A stretch of DNA of 64,000 nt from Hippophae tibetana (lineage: Eukaryota; Streptophyta; Magnoliopsida; Rosales; Elaeagnaceae). Position 1 is the stretch's first letter. Each line of letters begins with the position of its first letter. The translations under genes were made by a program, and so were the position numbers. Shown one piece after another: positions 22,641-36,364 of the stretch. Below the pieces are notes generated by a model. The model had not been told where the DNA came from. It worked only from the letters and a program-made list of their open reading frames with translations, and searched no databases. The stretch is taken from positions 12,790,001 to 12,854,000 of the forward strand of contig CM072803.1 in assembly GCA_037013495.1 (NCBI GenBank). The letters run 5' to 3'.

Positions 22641-22809
22641 CTTCCTCCGGCTACTAGATTGGGTTTACTAGGAAGTATATCATGTACATTTTGCTTAAAA
22701 AAAAATTGTTGTCATGTTAGAACTTTAATTACATATTTACTGTTTCTTTCTTCACATCTAAATAGAGAACAAAGCCCATTATAATGGCTATTAAACCTTC
22801 CACTTATGA

Positions 22810-25800
22810 CCCAATATGTAGGCCCAAGTCAAACTGGTTTTCTAAAAGTATAATTATTATTATTTTCTCGAACTTTTTTTTTTAAATGAATCGAACTGGT
22901 TTTCTGAGGCTATTAAATAAAAGGTTAATTCTAGTTACATCATATAAAAATTCCGAATAAAATCATTAAAATATGTCTTTTAAGAGGATGCATGATTATA
23001 TGGTGCTTTTTGTGGATGTGTTTGGAATTTCTCTATGCAAAACCTTGACTTTAAAGGACATCAACGTGCCTATATCACTTGGTTCAGACCCTTGTTTTTT
23101 GGGCTGAATTTCGTTTCTGATAATTTTTGATTTTTTTTATAGAAAATCTTTTTATTTCTTTTTATTTTTCAAATATGAATTTTTCTGACTTCTGAAATCA
23201 TATTTTTGAGAAGTTTCTTCTTTTCTTTTTTAAATAATATTTATAATTCCATGACTTATCAATTCAACACTTTTCTATCTTTATTTATTTTTTTAATAAA
23301 ATTTGATTGCATAACTTTTAAAAACAATTAAAATTTAACCAATTCAGTCCAAATTTAAAATATGCACATTAAAGTTCCTACATTTCCCAAACTTTAATAT
23401 TGTATTTCTAAAATTAATGAAATTTAGAACGAGGTGATTTCGAAATCGGAGAAAATTTAAAGAAATTTTGCTTCAATTAATTTATATTTTACTTTTTTAA
23501 ATAATTACATTATTTATTCATCACTAAAATTTAAACGAATAGATATTATCAATTAATTAAGAGTATGTTTACTAATTTAAAATGAAAAATAAAAGATAAA
23601 AATAACTCTATTTTCATATTTGATTGATAAAAGATGCTTAGTAAAGAAAAATGGATCATTTACTTTCCAAACTTTATTTATTTTTTAAGACAAATTTTGA
23701 GATAATTTTAATAGAAAATGATAACAACTTAAATAAACTTAATTTCTCGTTCTTATTCCTATTCCTATTGATTCTCCTATTAGTAAACACACCCTAAAGG
23801 GTTTATCCAAAAATACTATAAAATTAATTTATGAGCTAGACTAATTTATCCTTATTTTAATTTTTATTATTTAAATTAAATATATTATACACTAGGTTTT
23901 TAATTATTATTTTCATAGCTGACATAGAAAATCATTATTTTTCTATATCAATTTTTGATCAATTCGTCTTTTTATATCAATTTTTATGTTTCATCACTTC
24001 ATTAAAAAGAAAATAACTCGTATTCTTCTCAAAATAAATAAAAAAGTCAATAACATTTTTTTGACGATAACAAAGTACATACAACATACAGTATGAATAT
24101 TATTCTAAATTCTAATATCTTTTTTTAAATGATTTTTTTGTTTTTTCTTTGAGATTTTTCTTAATCTTGTGATTATTGATTCTTGTTTGAATTTTTTTAT
24201 TTAGTATTTATATTATCTCCTTTCAATAACCATTTTATTATTTCTCAGGCTCCTAGTTATATATCAATTAATCAACATAATAAATATATTTACTTATAAT
24301 TTTTTTCATCTATTCTTTTTTGGTCACTAATAAATAACATTTGTAAATTTTTGATTAATTTATTTTAGTATTTTAATTAAAAATTTCTTATCCATAAAAA
24401 ATATTATAAAATTAAATCAAATGGATATTATTTAGAATTTAATATTTTTTTCAAAAAATATTAACAGTTGGTATTTAATATACTAATTATGTTTTTTTTT
24501 CTAAATTTTAACATAATAGTTAGAAGATTAACATTTATGGATTAAAAAAATTATTTATTGATTATTTATTGATTAATTATATTAATAATATGATATTTTT
24601 ATTTGTAAATAGAGTAAAAAAAGATCTAGAAAAAAGTTGAAATAAAAACTGAGTTAATTAATTAAAAGTTAAATAAAATTTATATTTCAAGAAATCACAT
24701 CCTTTATTTAAAAAAATAAAGAAATTATATAATAATATATTCTTAAGTTAGAAAAGAGATTAATACTATTGGCGAAATTGTTATTATTTTTCTTGACTCC
24801 ATAACTTTTATCAAAGGTAAATTAATTTTATAATATCTTTTAACAAAACCTTTAATTTCTTGATTATATCTTTTCCCAATTTAAAATCAAACCTTATAAT
24901 TTTCAAAATTGGAATATGTTACCTCTACAAATAAATGCATACATTATTCCTTTTTCTATTAAGTGATTATGTGTGATTTTAATGGGAGGTATTACGATCA
25001 GATTCTCCATAGTTAAAATTTCAAATTTTATATTTAAATCATATTAAATGATATTTTATCCAAAAATATTTTAAGATACATTGTTTAGACAAAACACCCT
25101 AGCTAACCGCCTCATATTTAGGCTACACTTTTCTTATATATTAGTTTACTCACAACTTGATGAAATCACTACATAAATATTTGGATTAGTTGTTTCCCAC
25201 CAAAGAATGTGTGTATCTGATTAATTATAAATTAATTATTTAATTAAGAATACCATATAATATATATTAATTATTTTTATTATAAAAATATTTTATTAAC
25301 GATAAATTTATTTAATAATAGTAACAATTAAGTGTATTTAAAACTAAGTTTAATATGAATATTTTATATAATTATTACGGTAATATAATAAAAATTATTT
25401 TAAAAATATCATTCTACGAATTAAAGATAATATATTGATTTAGTATATATTAATAATGTAATATCCAAATTTTTTTATTTAAAAATGAAAAATTTTGAGG
25501 TAAAATATTTATGTTTTATGTTATGTAAATATTAATTACCTTAATTAATTAATTAACAAGTTGAATGTAATTTAATTGAAAAATGAGTTATTTTTAATTA
25601 TTTATTGAACACATTCATCGTTAATTAATTTTTTTTATTTTTATTGAATATTTAATTCGTTTAAATATTATATTAATTTTTTTTTTATTTATTTAAAATA
25701 TCATATCATTATTCTAGACAAGTTGAAAGGGATTTGATTAGAAGTCAAAACCACATCGGTTTGAACAAAGTAGGGTTAGCAAAATTTCAAAGCTTCATAG

Positions 25801-28800
25801 CATCTATGTGCTTACTTTCTTAGAGCTCGTATATCGAAGAAATAGTATACATGTGTGCTTTTCAATTTAAAAGAAATTGGATTGAGCAAAAATACAAGAC
25901 GTGAGTTTTATATTTTTATAAATATAAATTATTAATTTTATTATTATTATTTTATTTTATTTTTAAAAAAATATTTAATAATAATAATATTAATATAGAT
26001 AAAATAAATATCTTAAAACTTTTGTTATATTAAAAATAAAAATACGTGTGATAATAATATTACACTTTTAAATACAAAACACAATTTTTTAAAATTTTAA
26101 ACAAAAAATGAACTTTGTTCATTATTTAATTTAAGTTAAAATAAAATTTGCAAGGCAAACTTCGTAATGTATAAAGGAACTTAAGATATCATCTTTTTTC
26201 TTTTTCAGCATAAAGGGTAAAAATAATCGTGTAAATTAATTCATTTATTTTTAATTAATATTATTTATTTTTTAATTATTAAAAATATATTACTCAAAAA
26301 TAAACTTTAATGTTATATATTATTTAATAATTTTTATCATAACAAAAATTATTTTCTAAACTTCAAAATTAACAGAAAAATAGATTAAAAAACTAAGTTT
26401 TATTATATACAGAGATAAATATATTAAATAATCATATTTTTATCTTTAATTAATTTCACAATTATTAAAATATATAAAATATTGAAATAAACATCTTGCT
26501 ATATAATTATATTTGTACTTCCATTACTCATTTTTATAACCAAAAAAGTCAATTCCAAACTCATAAATAATACGGCACCGTACCTCTTTGTTATTAGAAC
26601 TTAACAAATCACCTTTAGACCACAATTGATTAATGTTTATTATTATATTAGAAGCAATTTATAACTTTAGGATGGTTAATACTTTCTTATTCGATTTAGC
26701 TTTTATTGGCAAGTTTCACTAAAATATATATTAACCTAACAGACCTAAACTTTTCAAAAACTTATAAACCTCGTATCTAATTTTATATGGTGATAAAATA
26801 CTAAAAAAATATAAGAAAAATTATATAAATAAAACTTTTAACACTTTTAAATAAAAAAATAACAATACAGTAATATTAATCAAATTAAAAATGAACAAAA
26901 TTTAACATTAAATAGATTTAAATAATTATAATTTAACTTAAATTATGACCAATTAAATGTTATTAAATGTGAATAATAAGTTTGATTATTTTTTTAAATA
27001 ATAAAAATATATTAACTTGATATATAAGATATTATTTTTGTGAATAAAATCTCAAAGATAATATTTTTGTTGTTTTTCCTAATATAATTAGTGTAACAAT
27101 ATTATTTGTTTGTCTAACCATAAAAAACTAACAAAAAGAATTAAATGATAGATTTATAAATTAATATATAAATTAAGAATTATAAATTTACTATTATTAC
27201 ACATGAGTTTTTTCGATAGTATTTAATGACAAATAAAAGGAATATTAATAATTTTATATATTATTAATTTTAATTTTTTTAAGATAGAATTGTTTTTCAT
27301 AGATTAGTGACTAAGAGAAACTCGTTAAAACCTTAGATCATCTTAGAGGGTAACGACCTTTGACACTTCAATATTTAAGTTAGTAATGAAATTGTAGAAA
27401 ATAAAAAGATTTAAGTCAAATAAGAAAGAAAGTATTATGATTGTCATTCTCTATTATGAGATCTTACTTTAAGTTACATGTGAATGTATACAATAATAAT
27501 TATATATAAAGAGTAGAAGTAACATTATATGTATTTATTATCTACGTAGATAAATTTATTATAATATCATGATTATCTATAATAATCTTTCTCGAATTAT
27601 TAGTGGATAATTACTAGTCTTATCTCTTTAAAGATTATCTAATGGTTAGTCATATTTATCTAATGATTACATGATTACATATCTAGTGGTTAATCGTACT
27701 TATCTAATGATTACGTGTTTTTCGGGTTAACATATAAGTCTTTTTGTTTATTAGAATCATTCTTTATTTGTCATTTGATTATATGTATTAAATTACACCT
27801 ATCATGTATATAAATGAGATATATTATATAATTTTTATATTCTTTTATATCAATAATTAATATTTAAATAAATATTTTTCTCTTATTTTTTGTGAATCTC
27901 GACCGTTAATGTATCAAAGTACAAAAAGTTGTATAAAAAATAAACAATATTGAACAAAAAATGATATTGTATTAGCTTTTTTTTTAAGTAAATTAAAATT
28001 TTTTTGTAAAGGGTATAAAGTGAAAAAAATTAATAACATATTTTATTTTTATTAAGAAGATAATCTAAATGTAATTTGTGAAAGAAAATTGATTAAAATA
28101 TCAATTTGACCAAAAAAAAAAACTTTGAGAGTGCCATCCTAACAATTTGGTATTGATTGATAATATGGTTATGATTTCTATAAAATATTATTCATTATTT
28201 TTAAAATGTAATTTTTATTAATTATATTCATGTTTTTCTATCAAATATCAAATATTTATTTTTTAAAATAATTATATCAATGTTAATTTTATTAATAATT
28301 TAATATTATTATATATTCTAAAAACAAGGCCATTTCTGTAACCAATAAAAGACCAAACATGGCAAAAACATGTTTGTCATAATCCAAACTTAAAGATGCG
28401 ACTTGATATTTAAGAGGAAAGGAACGTGGGATTAAATTAGCAGTGGCATATAAATTAATTTATCCTATACATGGGTGCAGAGCGAGAATGTTTTTTTTTT
28501 AATATGTCAAGGTTGTTAATTAGTATAATACTTTGGAAATATATATTTTTAAATTATTTATGTAAAAAGTATCATTTAAATATTCTTATTTATAAAAATA
28601 TATTAAGTATATCATGCAAAACTTAATTTTACATACATATTTATATTATTTTAATAAATATATACATAATAAAATTATTCAAAAAATTTATGAAATTTTT
28701 TCTTTCAAATTTAAAATAAAATTATCAATAAAACTTTAACAAAAAATTTATTATCTAATATCCAAAGTCACATATTAGATAATAAATACTTTGTTTAAGT

Positions 28801-30626
28801 TTAATAGCAAGAATTTGTTAAAATATTTAAATAATTTTTTAATTAAAAATTATATCATTATATATATATCAAAACATACAAACATGTATATATGATATAT
28901 ACAATTAAGAAATTTAAAAATACATTTTTTTTAAATAAGGGTATACAATCAACAAAGTTTAAACAAAAGAGTTAATAAAACATTTTTCATTATTCATTGG
29001 ATATATCAAGTAAGGAAGAAAAATAGTTAAATTCCATTATATTTATAAAGATAAACACTTTAATCTTTTTTATATTAAACGTGATAATATAAATTTGTTA
29101 TTTTTATAAAATGATTCAAAAATTTATTTTGTAAATTAATAGATTTGTAACGTCACTATTTACACATTTACAAGTAGAATAAGACAAATATATTAAAATA
29201 TTTTTTATTAAAATTAATAAACTTTTACTATCACTACTTCCTCCCGTTAATTAACATAACATTACTAATCTTCTATTAATAGTATGTAAAGCTATAAATG
29301 TGAATTAATAAAATTGTTTTGATGTAAATAATATTAAATTGTGTTAAAAATTATTATTTTTTGTTAAATGATTAATTTTATATGATATTATTAAAGCATA
29401 AAAATTATTAAAATGTATAAATTTATTTTTATTGATTAAATTTTATTAAAAAATTTAATTATTATTAAATTTATGGTAAGTAAGTAATATTAAATGTTAT
29501 AAAATATTAAAAATTATTTTCCTTACTAAATTGGGGATTTTGAGAGAGGAGGTCTTCTCCTATCGAAAGATGTCTCAATTGCGGAGGTCAAAGATTATTC
29601 TCACTCTGCCTCTTTATCTTTAAAAGAAAGTTTTTTAAAAAAAAAATACCATATGTGTATGTATAAGTTAGGATAAAATTACATAAATATTAATTAAAAT
29701 AATATTTTTTTTAATTTATAATTAATTATTATATTATTTATAATAATATTATAAATTTTGATAATTTTTTTTTATATTTAACTAGAGAAACTTATAATTT
29801 TATATCCACTTATGTATTACTTATTTCATACTCCTCTTACTCATGCTTTAATTTACATTTATTTCTCTATCTAATATTACTCCGTTACGGAACGTTACTG
29901 GTGTATACGGAACTGCAGCATCCCCTGTAATTTAAAAATAAATCATATTAATTTAAGATAATATTTTTTATTATAATTTAATACATATATTTATTCATAT
30001 ATTATAATATAATTAATTCATATTATTAAATAATTATCTAATTATTTTAACATCTCACATTTTTAATTTAACATTCAATTCAATTTAATACTGTCAAGTT
30101 ATTTGATACAAAAAATTGATATATATAACATTACTCATTAATTTAAATAAAATGTGTTTTTTTTAAATATGCTCTAAGATATAACTATTCTGCATCATGA
30201 TTTTAAAATTTAAATTTAAATTTATTGTTCTTAATTATTGCTTTGTTTGAATTTATCAATATTTTTTTATTTTTTTAATATATGTATAAATAAAATTATT
30301 TTGTTCTTTAATATTTTTTTTAAATAAAATAAGATTGAAATATCATATTTTTTAGTTGAAATAATATCACAGATGAATGGATTTGAATTAATTATACGTG
30401 AGAAGATAGACTTGTAGTTAATCACACTACAATAATTAATATTGTCGAAAGAGTCTCAACCAATTGAATATATTATATTTTAATTAGTTTTTTTAATATT
30501 TTACTTCAAAATATTTATAAATATAAGTAAAAAATATTTAAATAGTTTAAAATGATAAAAATCTTTACATTTATTTACTATTAAATGACACTTACTAATA
30601 ATACTAATAAATTGATAAAATAAATA
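22810..30626. other. AT-rich gene desert, ~7.8 kb
   Basis: No coding similarity on either strand, and no open frame of even 60 codons. Homopolymer and AT-rich stretches dominate, with a few more mixed patches (23020-23110, 25720-25900, 27300-27900, 28320-28480, 29530-29640, 29880-29935) that match nothing I recognise. 27590-27720 has loose TTATCTAATGATTAC repeats. Confidence 0.7.
28746..28787. repeat. Perfect 16-bp-stem hairpin
   Basis: ATTTATTATCTAATAT (28746-28761) and ATATTAGATAATAAAT (28772-28787) are exact inverted repeats around a 10-nt loop. Confidence 0.95.
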
Positions 30627-31010
30627 TGTAAGTATAAATTAATCTACCCAAATGTAAAATAAATAAATTAAAATGATCAAAAACAAGTAAAATAAGGATT
30701 TTACTTCCGGTCATTAAAATTGTTCTTAAAGCTTCAAACAAATAAAAACTTATTTGTTCTTTATGTTAGAAACTTTTAAGCTCTTAACAATACTTAAATA
30801 GATGATGTATTGTACTGAAATTGTGTGTGGAGCTTAGGGATCATAACACCCCTTTTATAGTCGTGCTTCCCATCAAAGCATCGATACCGTTACCAACTTT
30901 CAGCAATAACAGATGAGTTCTTCAATGACAGAAATTTTTGAACCACTAAATGATCTATTAAAAAAAATGAAAATAAAAAATTAGAGAATTTAAACGGATG
31001 ATAGGTTACA
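30627..31010 (-). repeat. Copia element 1, 3' LTR
   Basis: Plus-strand ends TGTAAG...GTTACA. Aligns end to end with 36783-37166. Confidence 0.95.
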
Positions 31011-31439
31011 TTCTCCCACTTTGTCCAAAAGTTCAACTTAATCCCATCAATTATCTTTCTTAAGAAATAAACACATGAATCATTATGATAGGTCCTCTAG
31101 GAATGAGTATTATCTTTCATGTATTACAATGTATTTAGTTTCTCAAGTATTACAATTTAGGTGGTAGCAAAACTTAATGAATAAATCCTATATTTATTCT
31201 TAGTCTTATACAAAATATATTTTCTCAAATAACTTAAGGTGCACATGAATATGAAAAAATATCATAATATATAAGAGCTTAAGTAGTAAGCTGAATATAT
31301 ATACTTTAAAAAATGGAACCAATTCCCATTTTCTTTACATGATCCTTAAATTTAGTGGTGGTATGCCTTTAGTTAAAAGATCAGCAATCATCAACTCAAT
31401 ACTAACGTGCTCAATGACCACTTTCTTTTCCTTAACATG

Positions 31440-31850
31440 TTATCTTATGACCAAGTGTTTAATGTCGATGTGCTTAATACAACTACCACTTTTATTATTC
31501 CTAGTCATAAACACAACAACTGAACTGTTATAGTATAATCTTAATAGCCTAGAAATAGAGTCAACTACTCTAAGCCCAGAAATGAAACTCTTCAACCATA
31601 CACCATGTGATGTAGTCTTAAAACATGATACGAACTCAGCCTCCATAGTGGAAGTAGCAATCAAGGACTGTTTCACACTCATCCAAGACATGGCTCCACC
31701 GGTAAGCATGAAAATGTAACCAAATGTTGATTTACGTGAATCAACACTGCCAGCGAAGTTTGCATCGAAGTAGCCAATTACTTCAAGATCATCGGTTTGT
31801 ATAAATATTAGAATATAGTCCTTGGTTCCTTGATGGCACATCATCACTTT
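31440..31850 (-). pseudogene. Copia element 1 RNase H
   Basis: A 135-residue open stretch contains YFDANFAGSVDSRKSTFGYI, MSWMSVKQSLIATSTMEAEF and CIKHIDIKHLVIR, the RNase H core of copia Pol. The usual first-strand D-x-D reads DAN here, a lost acidic residue. The ATSTMEAEF block keeps its Glu. This domain would remove RNA from the RNA:DNA hybrid during reverse transcription. It sits at the 3' end of the element, followed by a short spacer and the purine tract. Confidence 0.9.
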
Positions 31851-31886
31851 CTTTGCAACTCTCTAATGGTCCAAACCTGGATTACT

Positions 31887-32790
31887 CTAATATCGTCCCA
31901 ATATTCCAACAGCAAATGCAATGTTAGGCCTTGTGTAAACTTGAGAATACATAAGACTTCCAACGATAGAAGAATATTGAATGTTCTTCATTTGTTCTCT
32001 TTCAAAATCATTCTTTAGGCATTGGTCTAAATTGAACTTATCATCCTTTACAATGAGAGCAACACTTAGTGAACAATCTTTCATCCGAAATCTCTCTAAA
32101 ACTTTATTGATATAGGTTTCCTGAGATAAACCCAAGATGCCTCAAAATCTATCTCTATAGATCTTAATTCCAATGACATAAGTTGTCTCACCTATATCTT
32201 TCATATAAAGTTTTTTAGAGAGGAATTGTTTTACAAGCAAAATATCATTCACACATAGCACCCAAAAAAAAATATTAGTCCCATGACGTTCTCTTCAAAA
32301 CTGAATGAAGTGATGACGTTATGAAATTTTAAATATCGTTGATGGGAAGCTTGTTTTAATATATATATATATATATATATTAAACTTACAAACCAAATGC
32401 TCACCATCCCTAGCGAAGAATCCTTGAGCTTGTTTCATATAAACCTTTTCTACTAGGTTACCATTAAGGAAAGCCATTTTCGCATCCATTTGATGAAAAT
32501 CTATATCAAAATAGGCAACCAATGCAATGATCACACAAAGTTAATATTTCTTAGATACATGAGAGAATGTCTCTGTGTAGTTGATTCCCTCCCTTTGAGT
32601 GAATTCTTTGGCAACAAGTCTTACCTTATATCTCTCAATGTTGCTTTATGAGTCTTTCTTTGTCTTGAAGACCCATTTACATCCAATGGATTTTACACCA
32701 TCAGGAAACTTGATGAGATCCTAGACTCAGTTAGATGCTAAAGAATTCATCTATTCTTTCATGGCATTGTACCATAAGTTCAAAACCTTA
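31887..32790 (-). pseudogene. Copia element 1 reverse transcriptase
   Basis: Pieces in order: KSIGCKWVFKTKKDS near 32690, ALVAYFDIDFHQMDAKMAFL at 32460-32520 (first catalytic Asp block), EKVYMKQAQGFF, CVNDILLVKQF near 32250 (the YVDD box has become CVND), and QETYINKVLERFRMKDCS to MYSQVYTRPNIAFAVGILGR at 31887-32135. A TA microsatellite (32359-32381) replaces the codons before KQAS. Stops and frameshifts separate the blocks. It is catalytically dead. Confidence 0.9.
32359..32381. repeat. (TA)n microsatellite inside the reverse transcriptase
   Basis: About eleven TA units lie where copia reverse transcriptases normally encode a K-S-I-Y-G-L type motif. The minus reading goes LVCKF, then Ile/Tyr alternation, then KQAS in another frame. 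Confidence 0.9.
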
Positions 32791-32794
32791 GAAC

Positions 32795-34440
32795 TCATGG
32801 CCTGTGAAAACGTTCATGATCATTTTTGGGTCTAACATTACAGTCACACCCTTGTAGATACCCAACATAATAATTAGGAATCACCGGTTTCTTTACTCTA
32901 GTAGATCTTCTAAATGTTGCTTCAAAATTCTCCTGAGGAGTAGGATTATGTTGTTCAACTGGTTGTTCAATAGTTTCAGGCATCATTTGAACTTCATCAT
33001 CTATTAGATCAGGATCAACATCACGTGGTACTTCCAAGACTAGTTCTTTAACATGTGTTTGTACTCGAGGCGCGTCATTAACAACAACGATCAGTCCATT
33101 ACTTGAAGTGGAACACTGAGCATCTAAATGAACTTTCTCAAAGCCAATGCTCTAGGATCGATCGCTCCCACTAATCAAGTCCTTCTCAAGAAATTTTGCA
33201 TTTCTTGATTCCATAAACCTAGTGCTATGAGATGGAAAATAAAACCTATATCCCTTCGACCTTTCAGCATATCAAACGAAATACCCACTAATCTCTTGTG
33301 GATTATAAATCCTCACTTCAGAAGGGCAACCCTAAACACGCATATGTCGCAAACTCGATTTCCATCCTTTCCATAATTCAAATGGCATCTTTGAGACAAC
33401 CTTGGTTGGAACTCAGTTTAATATATACACAACCGTCTTTAAATCTTAAGTCCACAAATATTTAGGAAGATTGAAGTAGTTAAGCATACTTCGTACCATG
33501 TCTAATAATATTTGGTTTCTCCTTTCTACTACACCATTCTGGTATGGTGAACCAAGCATAGTGTATTAGGAAACTATTCCATGTTCTTGAAGAAACTTAG
33601 CAACTGGACCAAGCATTTGTCCATTATCAGTATATCTATCATAATATTCACCACCTCTTTATGATCTCACGAGCTTTATTTTCTTTTCGCATTGTTTCTC
33701 TACTTTAACCTTAAAGCTCTTAAAGGCATCTAATGCTTCTCTCTTATTATGAAACATGTAGAGATACATATATCGAGAAAAATCATCAATAAAGGTCATA
33801 AAATATTTTTGACCTTTAATGTCATGTCTTCACAACATATATTTGTATGTATGATTTCTAATATGCTTCAACTCCTATTGGAACCTTTCTTTGACTTGTT
33901 AGTCTATTTTACCTTAATGTAGTTCATACATGTATCAAAATTAGTAAATTCTAGAGTACTAAGTACCCCATCTTCACTAATCTTTTAATTATTTCTATAA
34001 AGATATGTCCTAATCTTCTATGTCATAATTTAGAAGGGTCATCTTCAATAATACAACTTTTAGTGCCAACTTGAGCATACATAGTGTTATGAGTGGCATT
34101 ATTTTGTAAATTAATGTAGTCAAGACCATTAGAAAAAAAATCATTCCCAACACAATCAAATTTATTAAATAAATTGAAAGATGTTTCTGAAAAGTGAAAG
34201 AAATAACCAAAATGTACAAGTCTTGAATGAAATCAAGTTTATACAGAACGTTGGAATAGAAAAGGCCTTTTCTAATTCTAAAATAAAACCACTACTTAAA
34301 ATCAAATTTCATGTCCTTACATCCTCCACATGTGAGCCTATTTTGTTATCAAATAAGATGTATTTCTCACTTCCCACTAGCTTCCTTAGGTTTCACATAC
34401 CGTATAAGGAGTTTGCAATATAGATTGTTGATCCAGAATC
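32795..34440 (-). pseudogene. Copia element 1 protease and integrase
   Basis: The protease active site reads WWIDSGSTIYIANSLYG near 34395-34440, with the D-S-G triad intact. The gag-pre-integrase zinc region reads HRRLGHIFIEIIKRLVK near 33970-34015, with a stop just before it. The integrase core shows SPYQNGVVERRNQILLDMV near 33500-33550, containing the catalytic Glu. Downstream, RRSTRVKKPVIPNYYVGYLQ (32840-32910) is the usual integrase to reverse transcriptase linker. The open frame at 34010-34219 and those on the plus strand here are shadows. Confidence 0.85.
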
Positions 34441-34527
34441 AATCCACCAGGTGTTAATATTAACATTAACCATATTAGATTCATAACAAATAAACGAGGT
34501 TGGATTACCTTTACCCTTAAGACATTT

Positions 34528-35295
34528 CTAGAATTTGATACATTCCTTCTTCTTATGTCCCTTATTTTTACAAAAGAAACACATGGCTTCTTTCTTAATA
34601 TCAGCTTGAGGTGGAACTATCCCTTTTCCTTTCCCGCTTGTTGTATCCAACATTTCACTTTCACCAAGCTTCATAACAAGGCTCCCTTCCTCTTGGACAC
34701 ACATGGTCATTAGTTCATTAATTGACCATTTATTCTTATGTGTGTTGTACAAGATTTTGAACGGCCTGTACTGTTGTGGGAGAGTGTTTAGAATATAGTG
34801 CACCAAGAAAGATTCTGACATCTCAACCTCGAGATTCTTAAGTTGAGCTACAAAGTCCCTCATTTGCATAATGTGCCCATGCACACCTTTCACATTGGTG
34901 AGTCTTAAGGAATAAAACTTTATAATAAGGGTGATTGCCAAATCCTTATCTGAAGTGACAAAATAATCATCAATGACTTTTAGTAGGTCCCGAACATTGT
35001 TATGCTGATCAATAGAACCACGAATACCAGCAAATATTTTAGTCTTAATGAACATCACACTAAGGTAATTAGATCGCTCCCATTATTCATAAAGCGTGAT
35101 ATTCACTAAAGTGCTGGTTTTATTTATTTAAGGTGGTTCATTTTTCCTAATAGCATAGTCAATATTCATCCACTCTAGATAAAAGAGAATTCTTTCCTTC
35201 CATACTTTATAATTATCCTCTTTCAATTCGGGAATGCCATAACAAATATTAGAGAAATTCACAAGTTGTGAAGCTACGATTAAAGATTATATGCT
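34528..35295 (-). pseudogene. Copia element 1 gag
   Basis: The longest coding remnant here: an open 176 residues at 34528-35058, with more upstream in another frame (YGIPELKEDNYKVWKERILF near 35190-35250). The body has MFIKTKIFAGIRGS and LLKVIDDYFVTSD (UBN2-type gag), HYILNTLPQQYRPF, and a complete CCHC zinc knuckle CFFCKNKGHKKKEC (C-x2-C-x4-H-x4-C) at about 34538-34581. The gag coat protein packages element RNA. Only the frame break near 35060-35100 clearly spoils it. Confidence 0.9.
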
Positions 35296-36146
35296 TAATA
35301 AAATTTGAGATCTAAATTAAAGTCATTATTTACCAATATAAATCATGAAAAATATGACTCTAGTGACATAAAACTTGTCCGTCGGCTAAAGTTTTAATTC
35401 AATTATATTCATTCTAACTTTATGATAAAAATATCAAATTATGTTCATTTTCCTAATCCCGGTGAGTAAATTAGAAAATATAATTTGATATTTTATTCTA
35501 ATTAATCACACACAAATTTAATAAAAATTCATGTGGGATAAGATTTATTATATCACATATAAATAATAAATAATAATAATTAATGTTTATTTTCTAAATA
35601 TGATCATAAATAATCATTATTATAGTTTTAATTAATTAAAGATATTGTGGCTACTCGCAAATTAATTAAACTATTTGAATCACTTAAACATTAACTAAAT
35701 TCTTAGGCTCAATTATTGTATAAAAACCATAAGCAATATTAATTTAATTCCAAATGTACAAATATTATCTATCTTAAGATTGCATGTATAAATAAATGAC
35801 AATAAATTATACAAGGAAAATAAATAATATAAGTACTTATTAAATTCATAAAGAGCCATTAATAATTAATTCCATTATGCATAAATTATTTAACCAAATT
35901 TCATATGTACAATAAATTACAAAATTTATACATACAAATTACCAAAATGAATAATTTAAGCATAATGAATTTAAACATAAATTTTAATTTGTCAAAAATT
36001 ATTTAAATAAATGTCACATGTATAATAAATATTCTATATATGGCCAACCTAAGTTAAATAATTAATCACATTAAAATTATATTTGGAATTTTTTTATTAA
36101 CAATTAAATACCGAATATATAATAATATATTTTGTACACAAAATAT

Positions 36147-36216
36147 CTTGTAGTCCAATGGCCAGGAGACTTGGAACTCTACCTAGAGACATGTGTTTGA
36201 TTCTCGATAAACCAAT
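36147..36216 (+). repeat. tRNA-like module 1 (SINE-head-like)
   Basis: The A-box-like TAGTCCAATGGCC (36151-36163) and B-box-like GTGTTTGATTCTCG (36193-36206) have tRNA-like spacing, and a T run follows. Probably a decayed tRNA-derived SINE head. Confidence 0.45.
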
Positions 36217-36281
36217 TTTTTTTATAAAAATTAAATTCCAAATACATATAATAATAAGCCTTGTACGTATCATAACAAAAA

Positions 36282-36364
36282 ATGTGTTGTGTAGTGGTCT
36301 GGGTGCTTAACTCTCACCTAGGAGACTTGGGTTCAAGTCTCGTGAACAACTTTTCCTTTTTTTT
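36282..36364 (+). repeat. tRNA-like module 2 with Pol III terminator-like T run
   Basis: A-box-like TAGTGGTCTGGGTGC (36292-36306) and B-box-like GGGTTCAAGTCTCG (36330-36343). The ends pair GTTGT (36286-36290) with ACAAC (36346-36350). A run of at least eight T ends the module. It is better preserved than module 1. It does not fold as a canonical tRNA, so a SINE head or tRNA pseudogene is likelier. Confidence 0.5.

Noticed and set aside
36282..36364. Functional tRNA gene
   Set aside because: The anticodon and T arms do not fold in the canonical way despite A/B-box-like motifs and pairing ends.
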